Below, piece by piece: positions 1-8,522 of a DNA stretch of 14,586 nucleotides. The translations under genes and the position numbers were made by a program. This DNA is from CAWEHT01 sp963808455 (GTDB taxonomy: Bacteria; Chloroflexota; Anaerolineae; CG2-30-64-16): the NCBI GenBank assembly GCA_963808455.1, contig CAWEHT010000181.1, forward strand, positions 1 to 14,586, in the 5' to 3' direction. The first letter of the stretch is position 1. Each line of letters opens with the position of its first letter. Under the pieces are notes generated by a model. That model had not been told where the DNA came from and searched no databases. It saw only the letters and a program-made list of their open reading frames with translations.

Positions 1-20
1 TTACGTGTTATCATTGGCTG

Positions 21-2042
21 ATGATGGGTACCATGACTGCTGTGAATGTCGAGGCAGGCGTGGCTGCTGCCGATGGGGCTACCGCTGCGCTGGAACGGCT
101 GAACGAGGTCGGGCTGGCGATCAACAGCGTGAGCACGGCGGGCCAGGCCACGGTAGCGGAGATCCTGCGCCTGATGGCGGAAGGCGCGGCGCAACTGATC
201 CCGGGGGCATCGGCGGCCGCCTGTGTTTACGACGCGGCCCACGGCGTGCCGGACACGGCGGCCCGTATCGAGGCCGGGGCTGCCGGCATGCTGTTTCCCC
301 GGGACGGGGCGGAGGCCGCCCAGGGGCTCGGCCAACGTGCGGCGCTTGAACGCGACCTTGTGTTGTCGTACGAGATGGCCCCGCAGGGCGAGGGCGGGTT
401 TCCCGACCAGCCGTGCGCGGCACTTCCTCTTCTCGCAGCCGGCCAGGTCCAGGCCATGCTCTATGTTGGTCTGCCGGAAGCTCGCCGTTTCACCGATCTG
501 AGCTCCTTCTGTTGCGCAACCTGGCGAATCAGGCGGCCATGGCGATCCAGCGGGTGGGCGAGCTGGCCGGCATGCAGCGCGATCTCGCGCGGAAGCAAGA
601 CGAGCTGGCGCGCCTGCACCATGCAGGCCTGTTGATCTCGTCCCGGCACCGCCTCGAAGAGACGCTCGAAGCGATCCTGACCATGGCCCTCGAAGTGACC
701 GACGCACATTATGGGGTGTTCCGCCTGGTGGACCGCGCCAGTGGCCACCTCGTGACGAAGGCCATCGCCGGCGATGGCCTCGGCCGCCCACACACCGAAC
801 CCTTGCCCATCGGCGCGACCAGCATCATGGGCTACGTGGCCGCGTCCCGCCGGCCGCTACGGGTCTCAGATCTGCGCCAGGAGCCGTGGGCGCGTATCGA
901 CTATCCGCTGGGCCAGGAGCTGACCATGCGCTCCGAGCTGGCCGTGCCGTTGATCGGCTCTGACGGCCGGCTCGAGGGAGTCCTCAACCTGGAAAGCCCG
1001 GCCGTCGACGTGTTCAGCGAGGCCGACAGCTATTTGCTGCAGGCGCTGGCCACGCAGGCAGTCGTTGCCATCGAGCAGGTATCTTTGTTGGATGCCCTTC
1101 AAGAGATCACCGAGCGGCTGCTGACGCAACCCTATCCGCTGGTGTTGCGGCGCCTCTCGGAGCTCGCCAGCCGGTTGCTGAATAACGACGCCGGCGCCGT
1201 CTGGAGCGAACGCGGCGGCAAGCTGGTGCTCGAGACGACCGCCGTCACCTCGGAATGGGACCAGAAGGTGATGGCGATCCTCAACCGCTATGCGGCATTG
1301 GCCCTGGAAAATGCGGACCGGCAGGAAGCGCTGCGCTCGGCGCGTGAACAGCAGGCGGTCGCAGAGACCTTCGCCGCCCTGGGCGACATCGCGGCCAACC
1401 TGTTGCACAAGTTGAACAACAAGGTCGGCACCATCCCGGTGCGCGTCGAAGGCATCCAGGACAAATACCCCGGCATTCTGGATGGCAACCCGTACCTCGC
1501 CGCCAATCTGGCCGATATCGAACGCAGCGCCAGGGAGGCCATGCAGGCGGTCCGCGAGAGCCTGGCGTTGCTCCATCCGCTGCATCGCGAGCCGCTGGAT
1601 CTGGCGGGATGCGTGGCGGAAGCGATCACCGCCGCGTGGCTGCCCGAGGGCGTACACATAAGCTTGCAGGGCCTGGCCGGCCTGCCGCGGGCTCTGGCCA
1701 ACGAACACAGCCTCATACTGGTGATCGTCAACTTGCTCACCAATGCTGCCGACGCGATGGCCGGCAAGGGTACCGTGACGATCTCGGGCTCGACGGCGGA
1801 GGGCACCGTCCTGCTTAGCGTGGCGGATACCGGGATCGGCATACCGCCCGAGCTGTATGAGCGGGTCTTCGAGTTGCACTTTACCGGGCGCAAGTCAACG
1901 GCACCCCACAAGCTTGGCTTCGGGCTCTGGTGGGTCAAGACGCTGATGACCCCGCCTGGACGGCGCCATCACCGTCGAGAGCGATGGGCGCCACGGCGCC
2001 TCGTTTCGCCTGCGGTTGCCGTGCGAGGCCACGAGGCCATGA
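21..2042 (+). CDS. GAF-domain sensor histidine kinase (two frameshifts)
   Basis: Sensor kinase that should autophosphorylate on His and pass phosphate to a response regulator, probably the one at 2416-3576. Reading across two shifts gives about 673 residues. An N-terminal GAF-like domain (to about residue 175) is followed by a second clear GAF domain (nt 640-1080), a short third GAF-like stretch (nt 1100-1310) and the kinase core. The H-box is atypical, LLHKLNNKVG, with His at nt 1406-1408. The N-box is LVIVNLLTNAADAM, the G1 box DTGIGIPPELYERVF and the G2 box GFGLWW. No transmembrane segment is visible, so it is probably cytosolic. Shift 1 is a missing base at about 500 (FTDL then ELLLLRNLANQ). 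Shift 2 is an extra C in the run 1950-1953; correcting it gives an ordinary kinase tail ending in TGA at 2040-2042. ATGs lie at 21, 24 and 33 with no strong ribosome site, and the frame stays open to the window edge, so the start may lie further left. Confidence 0.85.
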
Positions 2043-2058
2043 CGCAGCTCGCCGCCGT

Positions 2059-2111
2059 CCCCTCCCGAGGGCCCCGCCCCGGGTCGCAAGGAACAGGGCC
2101 CGCCGGAGGGG
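2059..2111 (+). terminator. Terminator-like hairpin after the kinase
   Basis: Two 16-base arms, 2059-2074 and 2096-2111, are complementary at 14 of 16 positions with a 21-base loop, starting 17 bases after the kinase stop codon. The stem is extremely GC-rich. There is no T run after it, so it is not a textbook intrinsic terminator; it could be a Rho-assisted terminator or an RNA-stabilising hairpin. Confidence 0.4.
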
Positions 2112-2205
2112 CCGGCGCGGGAGGGCGGATTGTGGGCGGCAGAGGATCGGGCCGCCCCGGCTGCCTGCCCTAGTACGGCAGCAGGGAAGCCTTTGGTAAC
2201 ACCGA

Positions 2206-2422
2206 GACGGATTCTCCCCCTGCGGGGACTTCGTCGCTAGCGGCTCGCCGCGACGCAAGCCGGCTTGGATACCCGCTTCTTCTAAGAAACTCCTGGTACG
2301 GATTCTTCGCTGTGGTGCGTCGTTGACAGGCCTTGTGGGCACGGCCGCTCAGAATGACAGTCCAAGGGTTTCTTGTGTGCCGCATGACCCCCTGCGGGGT
2401 CGTGGATGTCTCAGAATGACAG
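2206..2422. repeat. REP-like short repeat cluster in the kinase-regulator spacer
   Basis: The spacer 2043-2415 contains several copies of short motifs rather than a gene. ACGGATTCT occurs at 2207-2215 and 2298-2306. CCCCTGCGGGG occurs at 2217-2227 and again inside the perfect palindrome GACCCCCTGCGGGGTC (2386-2401, 6-bp arms, 4-base loop). CTCAGAATGACAG occurs at 2348-2360 and 2410-2422. The pairing of GATTCTTCGC (2301-2310) with a later CTCAGAATGACAG resembles dispersed intergenic repeats seen in several bacterial phyla. I recognise the style but cannot count genomic copies. The second copy overlaps the most upstream ATG of the regulator (2416), which argues for a later start. Confidence 0.6.
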
Positions 2423-3576
2423 ACGCCGCTACCGAAGATGTTCCCTGCATGTGCACTACGCGCCAGGAGGGCCCGGCTTCCGTCGAGCCCGCGCCCTCCG
2501 CGCTGGTGGTGGACGACGACGAGGCCTGGCAGGGGATCCTCCAGGGAGATCCTGACCGACGCCGGGCTGGAGGTCAATCTCGCGGGCGGGTTGGAAGCGG
2601 CGCTGGCCCGCGTGCGGGCAAGACGGCATCGTCTGGCGGTGATCGACCTGTCGCTGGGCGCTGCCGGGCCAGGCAACCAGGATGGCTTGAGCGTGATCTG
2701 GGCCATCCGCCGCGAGGACCCGGGCTGCGCCGCGATCCTGCTCACAGGTTTCGCCACCGTGGAGCTGGCCGTCAGGGCGTTGAAGGATTATGGCGCCTAT
2801 ACCTGCCTCCAGAAGGACAGCTTCCGGCGGGCCAAGTTTCGAGAGCTGCTTGGCCAGCGTGCTCGTTGTCCCGCCCGCCTTCGCCCAGGTCGAGGGGGAC
2901 GGTGCGCCGGATCGCCCTGCAGCAGGCGCGGTGCCCGGGGCCGTCCCGGTCGGGACCTCGGGGGCCTATCGGTCCGCCCTGTTAGTGGAAGACGACCCGG
3001 GCTGGCGCGGCATACTGCGTGAATTGTTGGGCGAGGCTGGCTGCCGGGTGCGCGCCTGTTCGAGCTACGGAGAGGCTCTGGGCTGCCTGCGGCGCGAGGG
3101 CTACACGCTGGCAGTCGTGGACCTGTCCCTGGCCAATTCGAGCAGCCCGTTGGCCAATCGGGATGGTTACCGGGGCTGCGCGTTTTCGCAAGGCCAATAT
3201 CGCGGCGAATCGTGGTCAGCGGGACCGCGGTCGCCGGCGAGGTCGAACGCGCATACGCCGACCACGGCATCTTTGCTTACTTCGAAAAGCAGGCTTTTGA
3301 CCGGCAGGCGTTCCTGTCCTCGACGCTGGAAGCTCTGGCCGACGGGCGGCCGGGGCCCGGCGAGATGGCGCTCCTGACGCCTCGCGAGCGTGACGTGCTC
3401 GAACTGCTGGCCCAGGGCATGCCCAACAAGGACATCGCCGCGTCCCTGGTGATCTCGACCAATACGGTCAAGCGCTATCTGAAGTCGGTTTTCGAGAAGC
3501 TAGGTGTGGACACACGGCGGCTGCAGCAGCGAAGGCCAGCGGCGCCGGGCTCGGCAGCGCCGCACGGCGCGGTTAG
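2416..3576 (+). CDS. Tandem-receiver LuxR-type response regulator (several frameshifts)
   Basis: Response regulator with two receiver domains and a NarL/LuxR-type DNA-binding domain, about 386 residues when read across shifts. Receiver 1 has acidic pocket VVDDDEAW, phospho-acceptor in LAVIDLSL (Asp at 2645-2647), Thr in ILLTGFAT and Lys in CLQKDSF. Receiver 2 repeats the layout: LLVEDDPGW, LAVVDLSL (Asp at 3120-3122), IVVSGTAV and FEKQAF. The output domain at about 3368-3513 shows LLTPRERDVLELLAQG and the recognition-helix region STNTVKRYLKSVFEKLGV. Shifts lie at about 2541 (extra base), 2845-2862, 3170-3210 (two) and 3515-3519 (missing base; correcting it gives an Ala-rich tail ending in TAG at 3574-3576). 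The start is ATG 2416 or, more likely, ATG 2449, because 2416 lies in a repeat. It follows the kinase on the same strand and is its likely partner. It ends 6 bases from the converging DUF1361 gene. Confidence 0.8.
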
Positions 3577-3582
3577 AGCCCT

Positions 3583-4265
3583 TCACCCCCGCTGCGGGTC
3601 CAGCTGGAACCCCACGACGGCGAAAAGTACCAGATACACGGAGAGCAGGAAGACGGCAAAGATGGCCGTGAAGGCGAACATCCCTGCATTAGCCAGCGGG
3701 TGGCTCAGGCGGTACCAAATATCGGAGAAAAGCCCGAATGGGCTCGTGAAGATATCCCAGCTGTTCCAGCGCGGGTAGTGCCCAAGATAGACGCCAAAGC
3801 CGCTAAGCAACAGGGCCCCGCCGGCGAAGAGCCAGCTGGCGGCACGGCCTGCCGCACTGCGCACGAGCGTTTGCATGAGGTACAGCGATACCAATCCCAG
3901 AGAGTGCCGGTCCACGCAAACGCGGCAAACATCATCAGGTCGTACCAGAAAGGCACGCTGCGGGGGCGCAGGCTGGTGAGATCGGTCAGCAGGTAGGGCG
4001 CGTTCGGAAAGAAGATCAGCCAGAAGAGGGCAGGGATGGCGATGATCAGCCAATTTCCGCGGCGGCGCCCCTGCCCCAGATTGTACGCGGCCAGCGAGCC
4101 GAGCATCGGGAGCCACGCCAGGAAAAGGTTCCACACGAGGCTGGGGTGCACGAAGCCGCCGAAGCGGCGGACCCGCAAGGCATAGAGCAGCACGCAAAGG
4201 GCGGACAAAAGCAGCAGTGATCCCAGGACGGCGATCTGGCGATATTCACGTGCCGGTTGGCGCAT
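3583..4265 (-). CDS. DUF1361 family integral membrane protein (one frameshift)
   Basis: Predicted polytopic membrane protein of about 227 residues, the usual size for DUF1361. The family has no established function. The diagnostic segment is FFPNAPYLLTDLTSL followed by WYDLMMFAAFAWTG, and near the end GVYLGHYPRWNSWD. I see roughly six hydrophobic segments, starting with IAVLGSLLLLSALCVLLY and ending with MFAFTAIFAVFLLSVYLV. The frame changes at about 3899-3901, where one missing base separates FAWTGTL from LGLVSLYLMQTL; both halves are well conserved. Start ATG at 4263-4265 (MRQPAREYRQ). An upstream in-frame start at 4301 would add 12 unconvincing residues and would lie within the inverted repeat. 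The stop TGA is at 3583-3585, tail-to-tail with the response regulator. It has its own promoter at 4321-4350. Confidence 0.8.
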
Positions 4266-4290
4266 AGACCGGACCCAAACCTTTCCGAAC

Positions 4291-4320
4291 GGCGATAGCA
4301 ACTACCTTCCAGCTATCACC
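4291..4320. promoter_or_regulatory. Inverted repeat at the DUF1361 transcription start
   Basis: GGCGATAGC (4291-4299) and GCTATCACC (4312-4320) pair at 8 of 9 positions around a 12-base spacer. The repeat abuts the -10 box and covers the predicted start site. That placement suits a repressor operator or a hairpin at the very 5' end of the mRNA; the sequence does not decide between them. Confidence 0.45.
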
Positions 4321-4350
4321 ATCATAGCAGATTGGGGCCACCGTTTGCAA
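4321..4350 (-). promoter_or_regulatory. Sigma70-type promoter of the DUF1361 gene
   Basis: Read leftward, TTGCAA (4350-4345) and TATGAT (4326-4321) are separated by 18 bases. The predicted transcription start is at about 4314, giving a leader of about 50 bases to ATG 4265. Confidence 0.55.
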
Positions 4351-4631
4351 CCATCTCCAACATGGCCAGGCTGCGATCTGGCGCCGGCAGCCTTCCATGA
4401 CATCTCGCGTCATGCCCTCCATGCAAAACAAAGCTGCGGCGCAACCCTGCCGTAGTTAATACCTATTACCGGTGAACGGCCTAAGTACTACGGTGAGCTT
4501 AAATCCGCTCAGCCTACGGTTCACGGCCTCCTCTTTCCGTAGTAAACTGACCCTGCTTTTCGCCTCATTTTCCCCGGACGCACCAGCCAATCCTGGGCTT
4601 TTGTGGGGCTACCCTTGGTGGCGGAGGCCTG
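4351..4631. other. Non-coding spacer before the PAS gene
   Basis: No convincing gene. It holds CCGTAGT copies at about 4450 and 4537 and inverted GTGAAC / GTTCAC motifs near 4471 and 4519. A weak promoter-like pair TTCACG (4520-4525) and TAAACT (4543-4548) has 17-base spacing and points to the PAS gene. None of these is strong enough for a firm regulatory call. Confidence 0.35.
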
Positions 4632-5213
4632 ATGATGTTGACGACAGTTCGAGATGGCGAGGGCCGCCTGGCGGCGGGCCGGCGGGCGCCGGCGAACCGC
4701 GGTCTGACCCTCTGGCTCAGGCCGGGCTCTCATCTCGCGGCGGTCGAAGAGCGTCTTGCGGCAGTCGAGGAGCGTCACGACACCGAGCAGCGAAGGCGGC
4801 AGGTGTTTGAGACAGCACTGGAGCAATTGCCCCTGGGTATTGCCATTCTGGATAGCCAAGGGATGCGCACGCGCTGGGCCAACCGGGCGTTCCGCGAGTA
4901 CGTGGACGAGACGTGGAGTGAGGCCAACCTGACCGGGCTGAAGCTACAAGAATTGATGCCGCATATGGTCGAAAGCGGCCTGGAAGCCGTCATGCACAAG
5001 GTCGTCACGAGCGGCCGCCCTTGCTCTGATTTGCACTATGTGGTCAACGGTCCTCGACGCCAGGCGCGCTTCTGGCGCATCTCATTGCAGCCCATGCCGG
5101 ATTGTGACGGCGCTTTCGGCGACCTGCTGGTGCAGATCGAAGATGTCAGCGACCAGCTCAGGCCGCATCGATGCTCCGAACCGACGCCAAGCCAGGTTAG
5201 CGTGCGCCGCTAG
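4632..5213 (+). CDS. Stand-alone PAS-domain protein
   Basis: A 193-residue protein. Residues about 35-58 look like a charged coiled coil (AAVEERLAAVEERHDTEQRR). They are followed by one PAS-like domain at about 58-175, with FETALEQLPLGIAILDSQG, WANRAFREYV and the closing strands FWRISLQPMPD and LLVQIEDVSDQ. PAS domains bind small ligands or mediate dimerisation. No kinase, GGDEF or DNA-binding output domain follows, and the frame stops cleanly at TAG 5211-5213. It could be a small sensor adaptor or the surviving N-terminal part of a larger PAS histidine kinase. The start is supported by GCGGAGG (4621-4627) just ahead of tandem ATGs at 4632 and 4635. The next 100 bases contain no recognisable continuation, so a genuine short gene or a 3' truncation are both possible. 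Confidence 0.7.
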   Translation: MMLTTVRDGEGRLAAGRRAPANRGLTLWLRPGSHLAAVEERLAAVEERHDTEQRRRQVFETALEQLPLGIAILDSQGMRTRWANRAFREYVDETWSEANLTGLKLQELMPHMVESGLEAVMHKVVTSGRPCSDLHYVVNGPRRQARFWRISLQPMPDCDGAFGDLLVQIEDVSDQLRPHRCSEPTPSQVSVRR

Positions 5214-5640
5214 CCCCATCCCATACCTCGAGATACCGTCGCCCGCCGCCCTGGCCCGGATTCTTCCCGGCCCGGCCGGCGGGCTTGCATTTGCTTGAGG
5301 ATAGTCTCGCCACTCTCACGACGCGCCCATCCGGCACTCTCGCACCGAGCCGATGAAGTGCTGTTGGGGGCCTACAGCCAGATGGGCGTCGTGGAGATCA
5401 AGGTGGCCGCGGGGGCAGCGTGCGTGCGCAAGCGCGTCGGCCAGGCGGCCTGACAACGGGATCCCGTAGTTGCCACCCTCCGGCGCGGGCGGCAGGATCC
5501 TGATCCTGCACGGCGGTACGGCCCTGAGACCCGTGGATGTCCCGGTCGCTATGGCGGACGGGACGGCTCGCGCGGGGATACGGGCGCTCTGTGCCCCCCT
5601 CAGCAGACTGATTCCACATCCGAGCCGCGGGGTCCCGGTT
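5214..5640. other. Unassigned region between the PAS gene and the pglX remnant
   Basis: The minus frame that carries the PglX tail stays open down to 5316, but I do not recognise its product below about 5640. A plus-strand frame over about 5350-5452 encodes a plausible peptide (DEVLLGAYSQMGVVEIKV) ending in TGA, also unrecognised. I see no promoter, terminator or repeat here. It is probably eroded 3' sequence of the pglX remnant or of its former neighbour. Confidence 0.3.
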
Positions 5641-5752
5641 TCTCGGCGCAGCAGCGCGCGGTCGGCCTCGCTCAGCCCGTAGAGGTCGAAGACGATGTCG
5701 TCGATCCGCGCCTGGATGGCGGCCAGGCGCGACTGCCAGCCCCTTCCTGGTC

Positions 5753-5772
5753 GTTGAGCGCGGCGACGCGCC
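5753..5772. repeat. 20-bp direct repeat inside pglX remnant, copy 1
   Basis: GTTGAGCGCGGCGACGCGCC is identical to 6543-6562. On the minus strand both copies can encode RVAALN. They lie 790 bases apart. Confidence 0.85.
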
Positions 5773-6542
5773 TCGCGCAGCGTGACCGCTTCCCGGTGCG
5801 CGGCCAGCCCCGGCAGGCAGAACGCGTGGACCGTCTCGTCGGTCCGGTCGCGGTCGCGCTGGAGGTCGTGGGCCTCGTGGGCAAGGGCAGCGAGCGTGGC
5901 GCATAGCTTGTTATCGGTCAGCAAAGGTAAGTGTGCGTTGCATTGCGCCAACTTCGCAAGACCCAGATGCCATCTGCAGGTCGGTCAGCGTGTGGAAGGG
6001 GCTTGGGTTCATTACGGCAAGCAGCACGAGGAGGTTCCGCGCTTCGTTGAGCCTCACCGATGCCACCAGCCCCTTGTCAGCGAAGACGCGGCCGGGCGGC
6101 AGGGCGCGCACGCTTATGCCGCTGGCAGTGCGGCGAGGCCAGGTCAGCCCGGGGCGAAGGAAGAACCGGTAGCTTGATGGGTGCTCGCTCGGACGGCCCG
6201 GCCGACCGTGGAAGTTATGGTACGTCTCTCGTGTCGGGTCCCAATCAACCACGAGACGGATGTCTGCTTGGTATGGCGAGAAGAATCCGCCCCTCTGATG
6301 CGGCAGCCATCTCCGGTTCGTGGCACGATCAAGAGCGGGAGCCCCAGAACAGCCTCAGGTAGCGATCCTGGTTTTCAGGATGGTCGCCAGGCCGCGCCGC
6401 TCGGCCTTCGGATTCCGCGCGGAGCAGTTCGACAAACAGCCGCCGTATAGACTCGCCTATCCAATACGTGAACGGCGAGCCGGGCATCTGGGCGAAGTCG
6501 GCGGGGTCGAGGGTGTAGGTTTCCTCCGCGGCGCCTGTCGCT

Positions 6543-6562
6543 GTTGAGCGCGGCGACGCGCC
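6543..6562. repeat. 20-bp direct repeat inside pglX remnant, copy 2
   Basis: Identical to 5753-5772. It follows the KGGALAG segment of the methylase remnant and coincides with a frame change, so it may mark a rearrangement end or simply a recurring coding motif. Confidence 0.85.
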
Positions 6563-6679
6563 CGGCGAGGGCGCCGCCTTTGGCGTTGATGGGGGTGCGG
6601 AGGAGGCGGAAGAAGGTGGTCCGGGCATGACACCCCTCGAGTGCTGGAGACGTGCGCTTTACGGCGCGCGAGGCAACGA

Positions 6680-8519
6680 TCAAGCGGGCGGGCTCGCCAG
6701 CCAACCTTCAATGACGAGTCGGTCGGTTGCCTCCTCGGCGAGCAAGAAAGCCTGTCGCCAGGCCTCGCTAGCTTCCGCCGCTCGACCAGCGGTTAGATGC
6801 GTCCAACCCACCATTGCTTGACCCAGCCACACGCTGGGATACTCGCTGGCCAACTGGCAGGCCAGCGTCTCGGCCTCCAAGCGCTGCCCGCGGGCCAAAG
6901 CTAGCGTAACCTGGTTGGCGACCACAGAGGCAAGAAGAGGGCTAAAACCACGGGGATGAGCGATTCGATCGGGGACGACTTGAGCGTGAATGTAGTAGGC
7001 CACATGCAGAATTGCTTGCTCGTCATCACCCGCTGACAGTGCTTGAGCCGCGCTTAGATGCACATCAGTAGCAGCAAAATCCCCAGTAACGAGGGACAGG
7101 TAACCTAGGTTAGCTTGGAGAACACTATCAATTAGCTCGTGCCCGGGCAGCTCGGACGCGCCAATCGAAAAGTCTCCTAGCACCTGTCCAGTCCTCATAC
7201 CCCAAGAGGACAAAGCCGAGATCACTCGTAGGTCGGGCCGCGCCGGGTGCGCTTTGAGTCAATTGTTCGAACGCCTTCTTTGCCCTATCGATGTGGCCGG
7301 CGCGGTACAGCGCTACCCCAACATCGGATAGCAAGTCTACGTTCGTGGTGGGATCCGAGGCAATCCACGGCTCCACATGCATCCAGGCATCCGCAGGCCG
7401 GTCCAGCAGGAGGAGCGACTCGTACCGTATGGTCATGGCCCTATCGTCGCGGCGCGTACCATCTACTTCGGCGTGCTCCAGGACACGCAGCGTGTCGGCC
7501 GGGCGCCCGAGACGGTTCAGAACGTCTGCTCGTGTCAACTCGACCGCCGCACTATTTGGGGCCTGGGGACCGAGTTGCTCCAGACGCTCCAAAGCCTCGT
7601 TGAGCCGACCCATCCGCAAAAGGGCCTCTGACTCGAATACTCCTAGTTCGGCCAGAATGCGTCGGCCTGCCGGGCGAGTTGTCGGGCAACGAGATCCAAG
7701 CCGGGCCGCCTCGGCTGCCTGATCCCACCTGCCGAGAGACAAGAGCGCCGCGGCTTTCGGCCACCAGTTGCGTGGGTCCTGAGCATCCAAGGTTAGCGCC
7801 CTCTCGGCGGCGCTGAGCGCCTCGTGATACTCAGCGCGAGCGAGGTAACATTCGGCTAACGCACGCCACGCCATTCCTGAACTGGGATCGACCTCGGCAG
7901 CCCTGCGCAGGGGAGCGATTGCCTCCTCGACCCGATCCGCGTTGATCAGACTGTAGCCCCAGTTGACCAGCGGCCCAGGCCCGTCTGTAATCTCAGCCAC
8001 CCTTCGGAAAACCACCTCCGCTTCCGCTGGGCGGCGGAGGCGGGTCAGGTAACGGCCTAGCAGCACGCCCCCGCTCGCCGTCTCGGCCCGTTGCCAGGCC
8101 TCCCGGAGCAAATCCAGCCCTTCTTCGGCCCGCCCGAGCAGATACAGCTCGTTGCTGAGTGCACGCAGGGTTACCCGGTCCCCAGGGCGGAGGGCTAGGT
8201 GCCGACGCAACAAAGCTACGGCCTCTTCGTGCTGCCCCTTCTCTGCCGACAGCAAGCCCAAGCCTTGTAGCGCAGGCCGCTGCCGTGGGTCTAGTTCCAG
8301 CGCGCGGCGAAGCCTGGCTTCGGCTTCGTCAGGCCTTCCGGCCTCAAGGTATGCGAGACCCAGCAGCATGTGGATAGGAGCGTAGTCGGCAGAAAGGTCC
8401 TGAGCCTGCAAGAGGAGCTCGATGGCCTTAGTAGACTGCCCTGCTTCCTTCAAGCTAACCGCGGCATCGATGATATGCAAGACTTGCGGATCAGGCGCGA
8501 CTTTCGCCTTATCGGACAT
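6680..8519 (-). CDS. TPR-repeat protein coupled to hicB (one frameshift)
   Basis: Tetratricopeptide-repeat protein of about 612 residues when one shift is repaired. TPR arrays form helical scaffolds for protein-protein binding. About a dozen helical-pair repeats are visible, for example PIHMLLGLAYLEAGRPDEAE and ALQGLGLLSAEKGQHEEAVA, with A-L-x-P spacing at ~34 residues. There is no signal peptide, membrane segment or catalytic motif. The frame breaks at about 7136-7145, between WRVRAARARA and IDSVLQANLGYLSLVTGDF; both sides keep TPR character, so the two parts belong together. Start ATG at 8517-8519, three bases after the hicB stop, with AGAGG in the end of hicB: clear translational coupling. 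The stop is TGA 6680-6682. The product probably works with the HicA/HicB-like proteins, but its role is unknown. Confidence 0.8.
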
Positions 8520-8522
8520 GCG

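Larger units (their letters stand above)
5640..6660 (-). pseudogene. pglX: PglX-like methylase remnant, C-terminal half
   Basis: Remnant of a BREX PglX / Eco57I-type adenine methylase, covering the part after the catalytic domain that carries target recognition. Reading leftward through several frames gives TTFFRLLRTPINAKGGAL (from about 6625), then TYTLDPADFAQMPGSPFTYW, a match to the family pattern ending in PGxPxxYW. After that come FFSPYQADIRLVVDWD, FFLRPGLTWPRRTASGISV, ALPPGRVFADKGL, MNPSPFHTLTDLQM and EVGAMQRT. The tail is AHEAHDLQRDRDRTDETVHA and IQARIDDIVFDLYGLSEADR, typical of this family's C-terminal helices. Frame changes occur near 6540, 6400, 5935 and 5750. No SAM-binding or NPPY motif is present, so it cannot methylate DNA. 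It lies immediately downstream of the TPR gene, while an earlier piece of the same kind of protein lies upstream of hicA at 9745-9850. Confidence 0.72.

Noticed and set aside
121..2342. Long minus-strand open frames opposite the kinase
   Set aside because: They have low-complexity Arg/Pro/Gln-rich products typical of GC-rich antisense frames, while the plus strand encodes a recognisable kinase.
2170..2757. Minus-strand 195-codon frame over the repeat spacer
   Set aside because: It crosses the repeats and the opposite-strand receiver domain; its composition is shadow-like.
4246..4431. Minus-strand 61-codon frame upstream of DUF1361
   Set aside because: It spans the predicted promoter and inverted repeat and has no recognisable product.
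5470..5682. Plus-strand frame in the pglX tail region
   Set aside because: No ribosome site or recognisable motif, and it overlaps PglX C-terminal coding sequence on the other strand.
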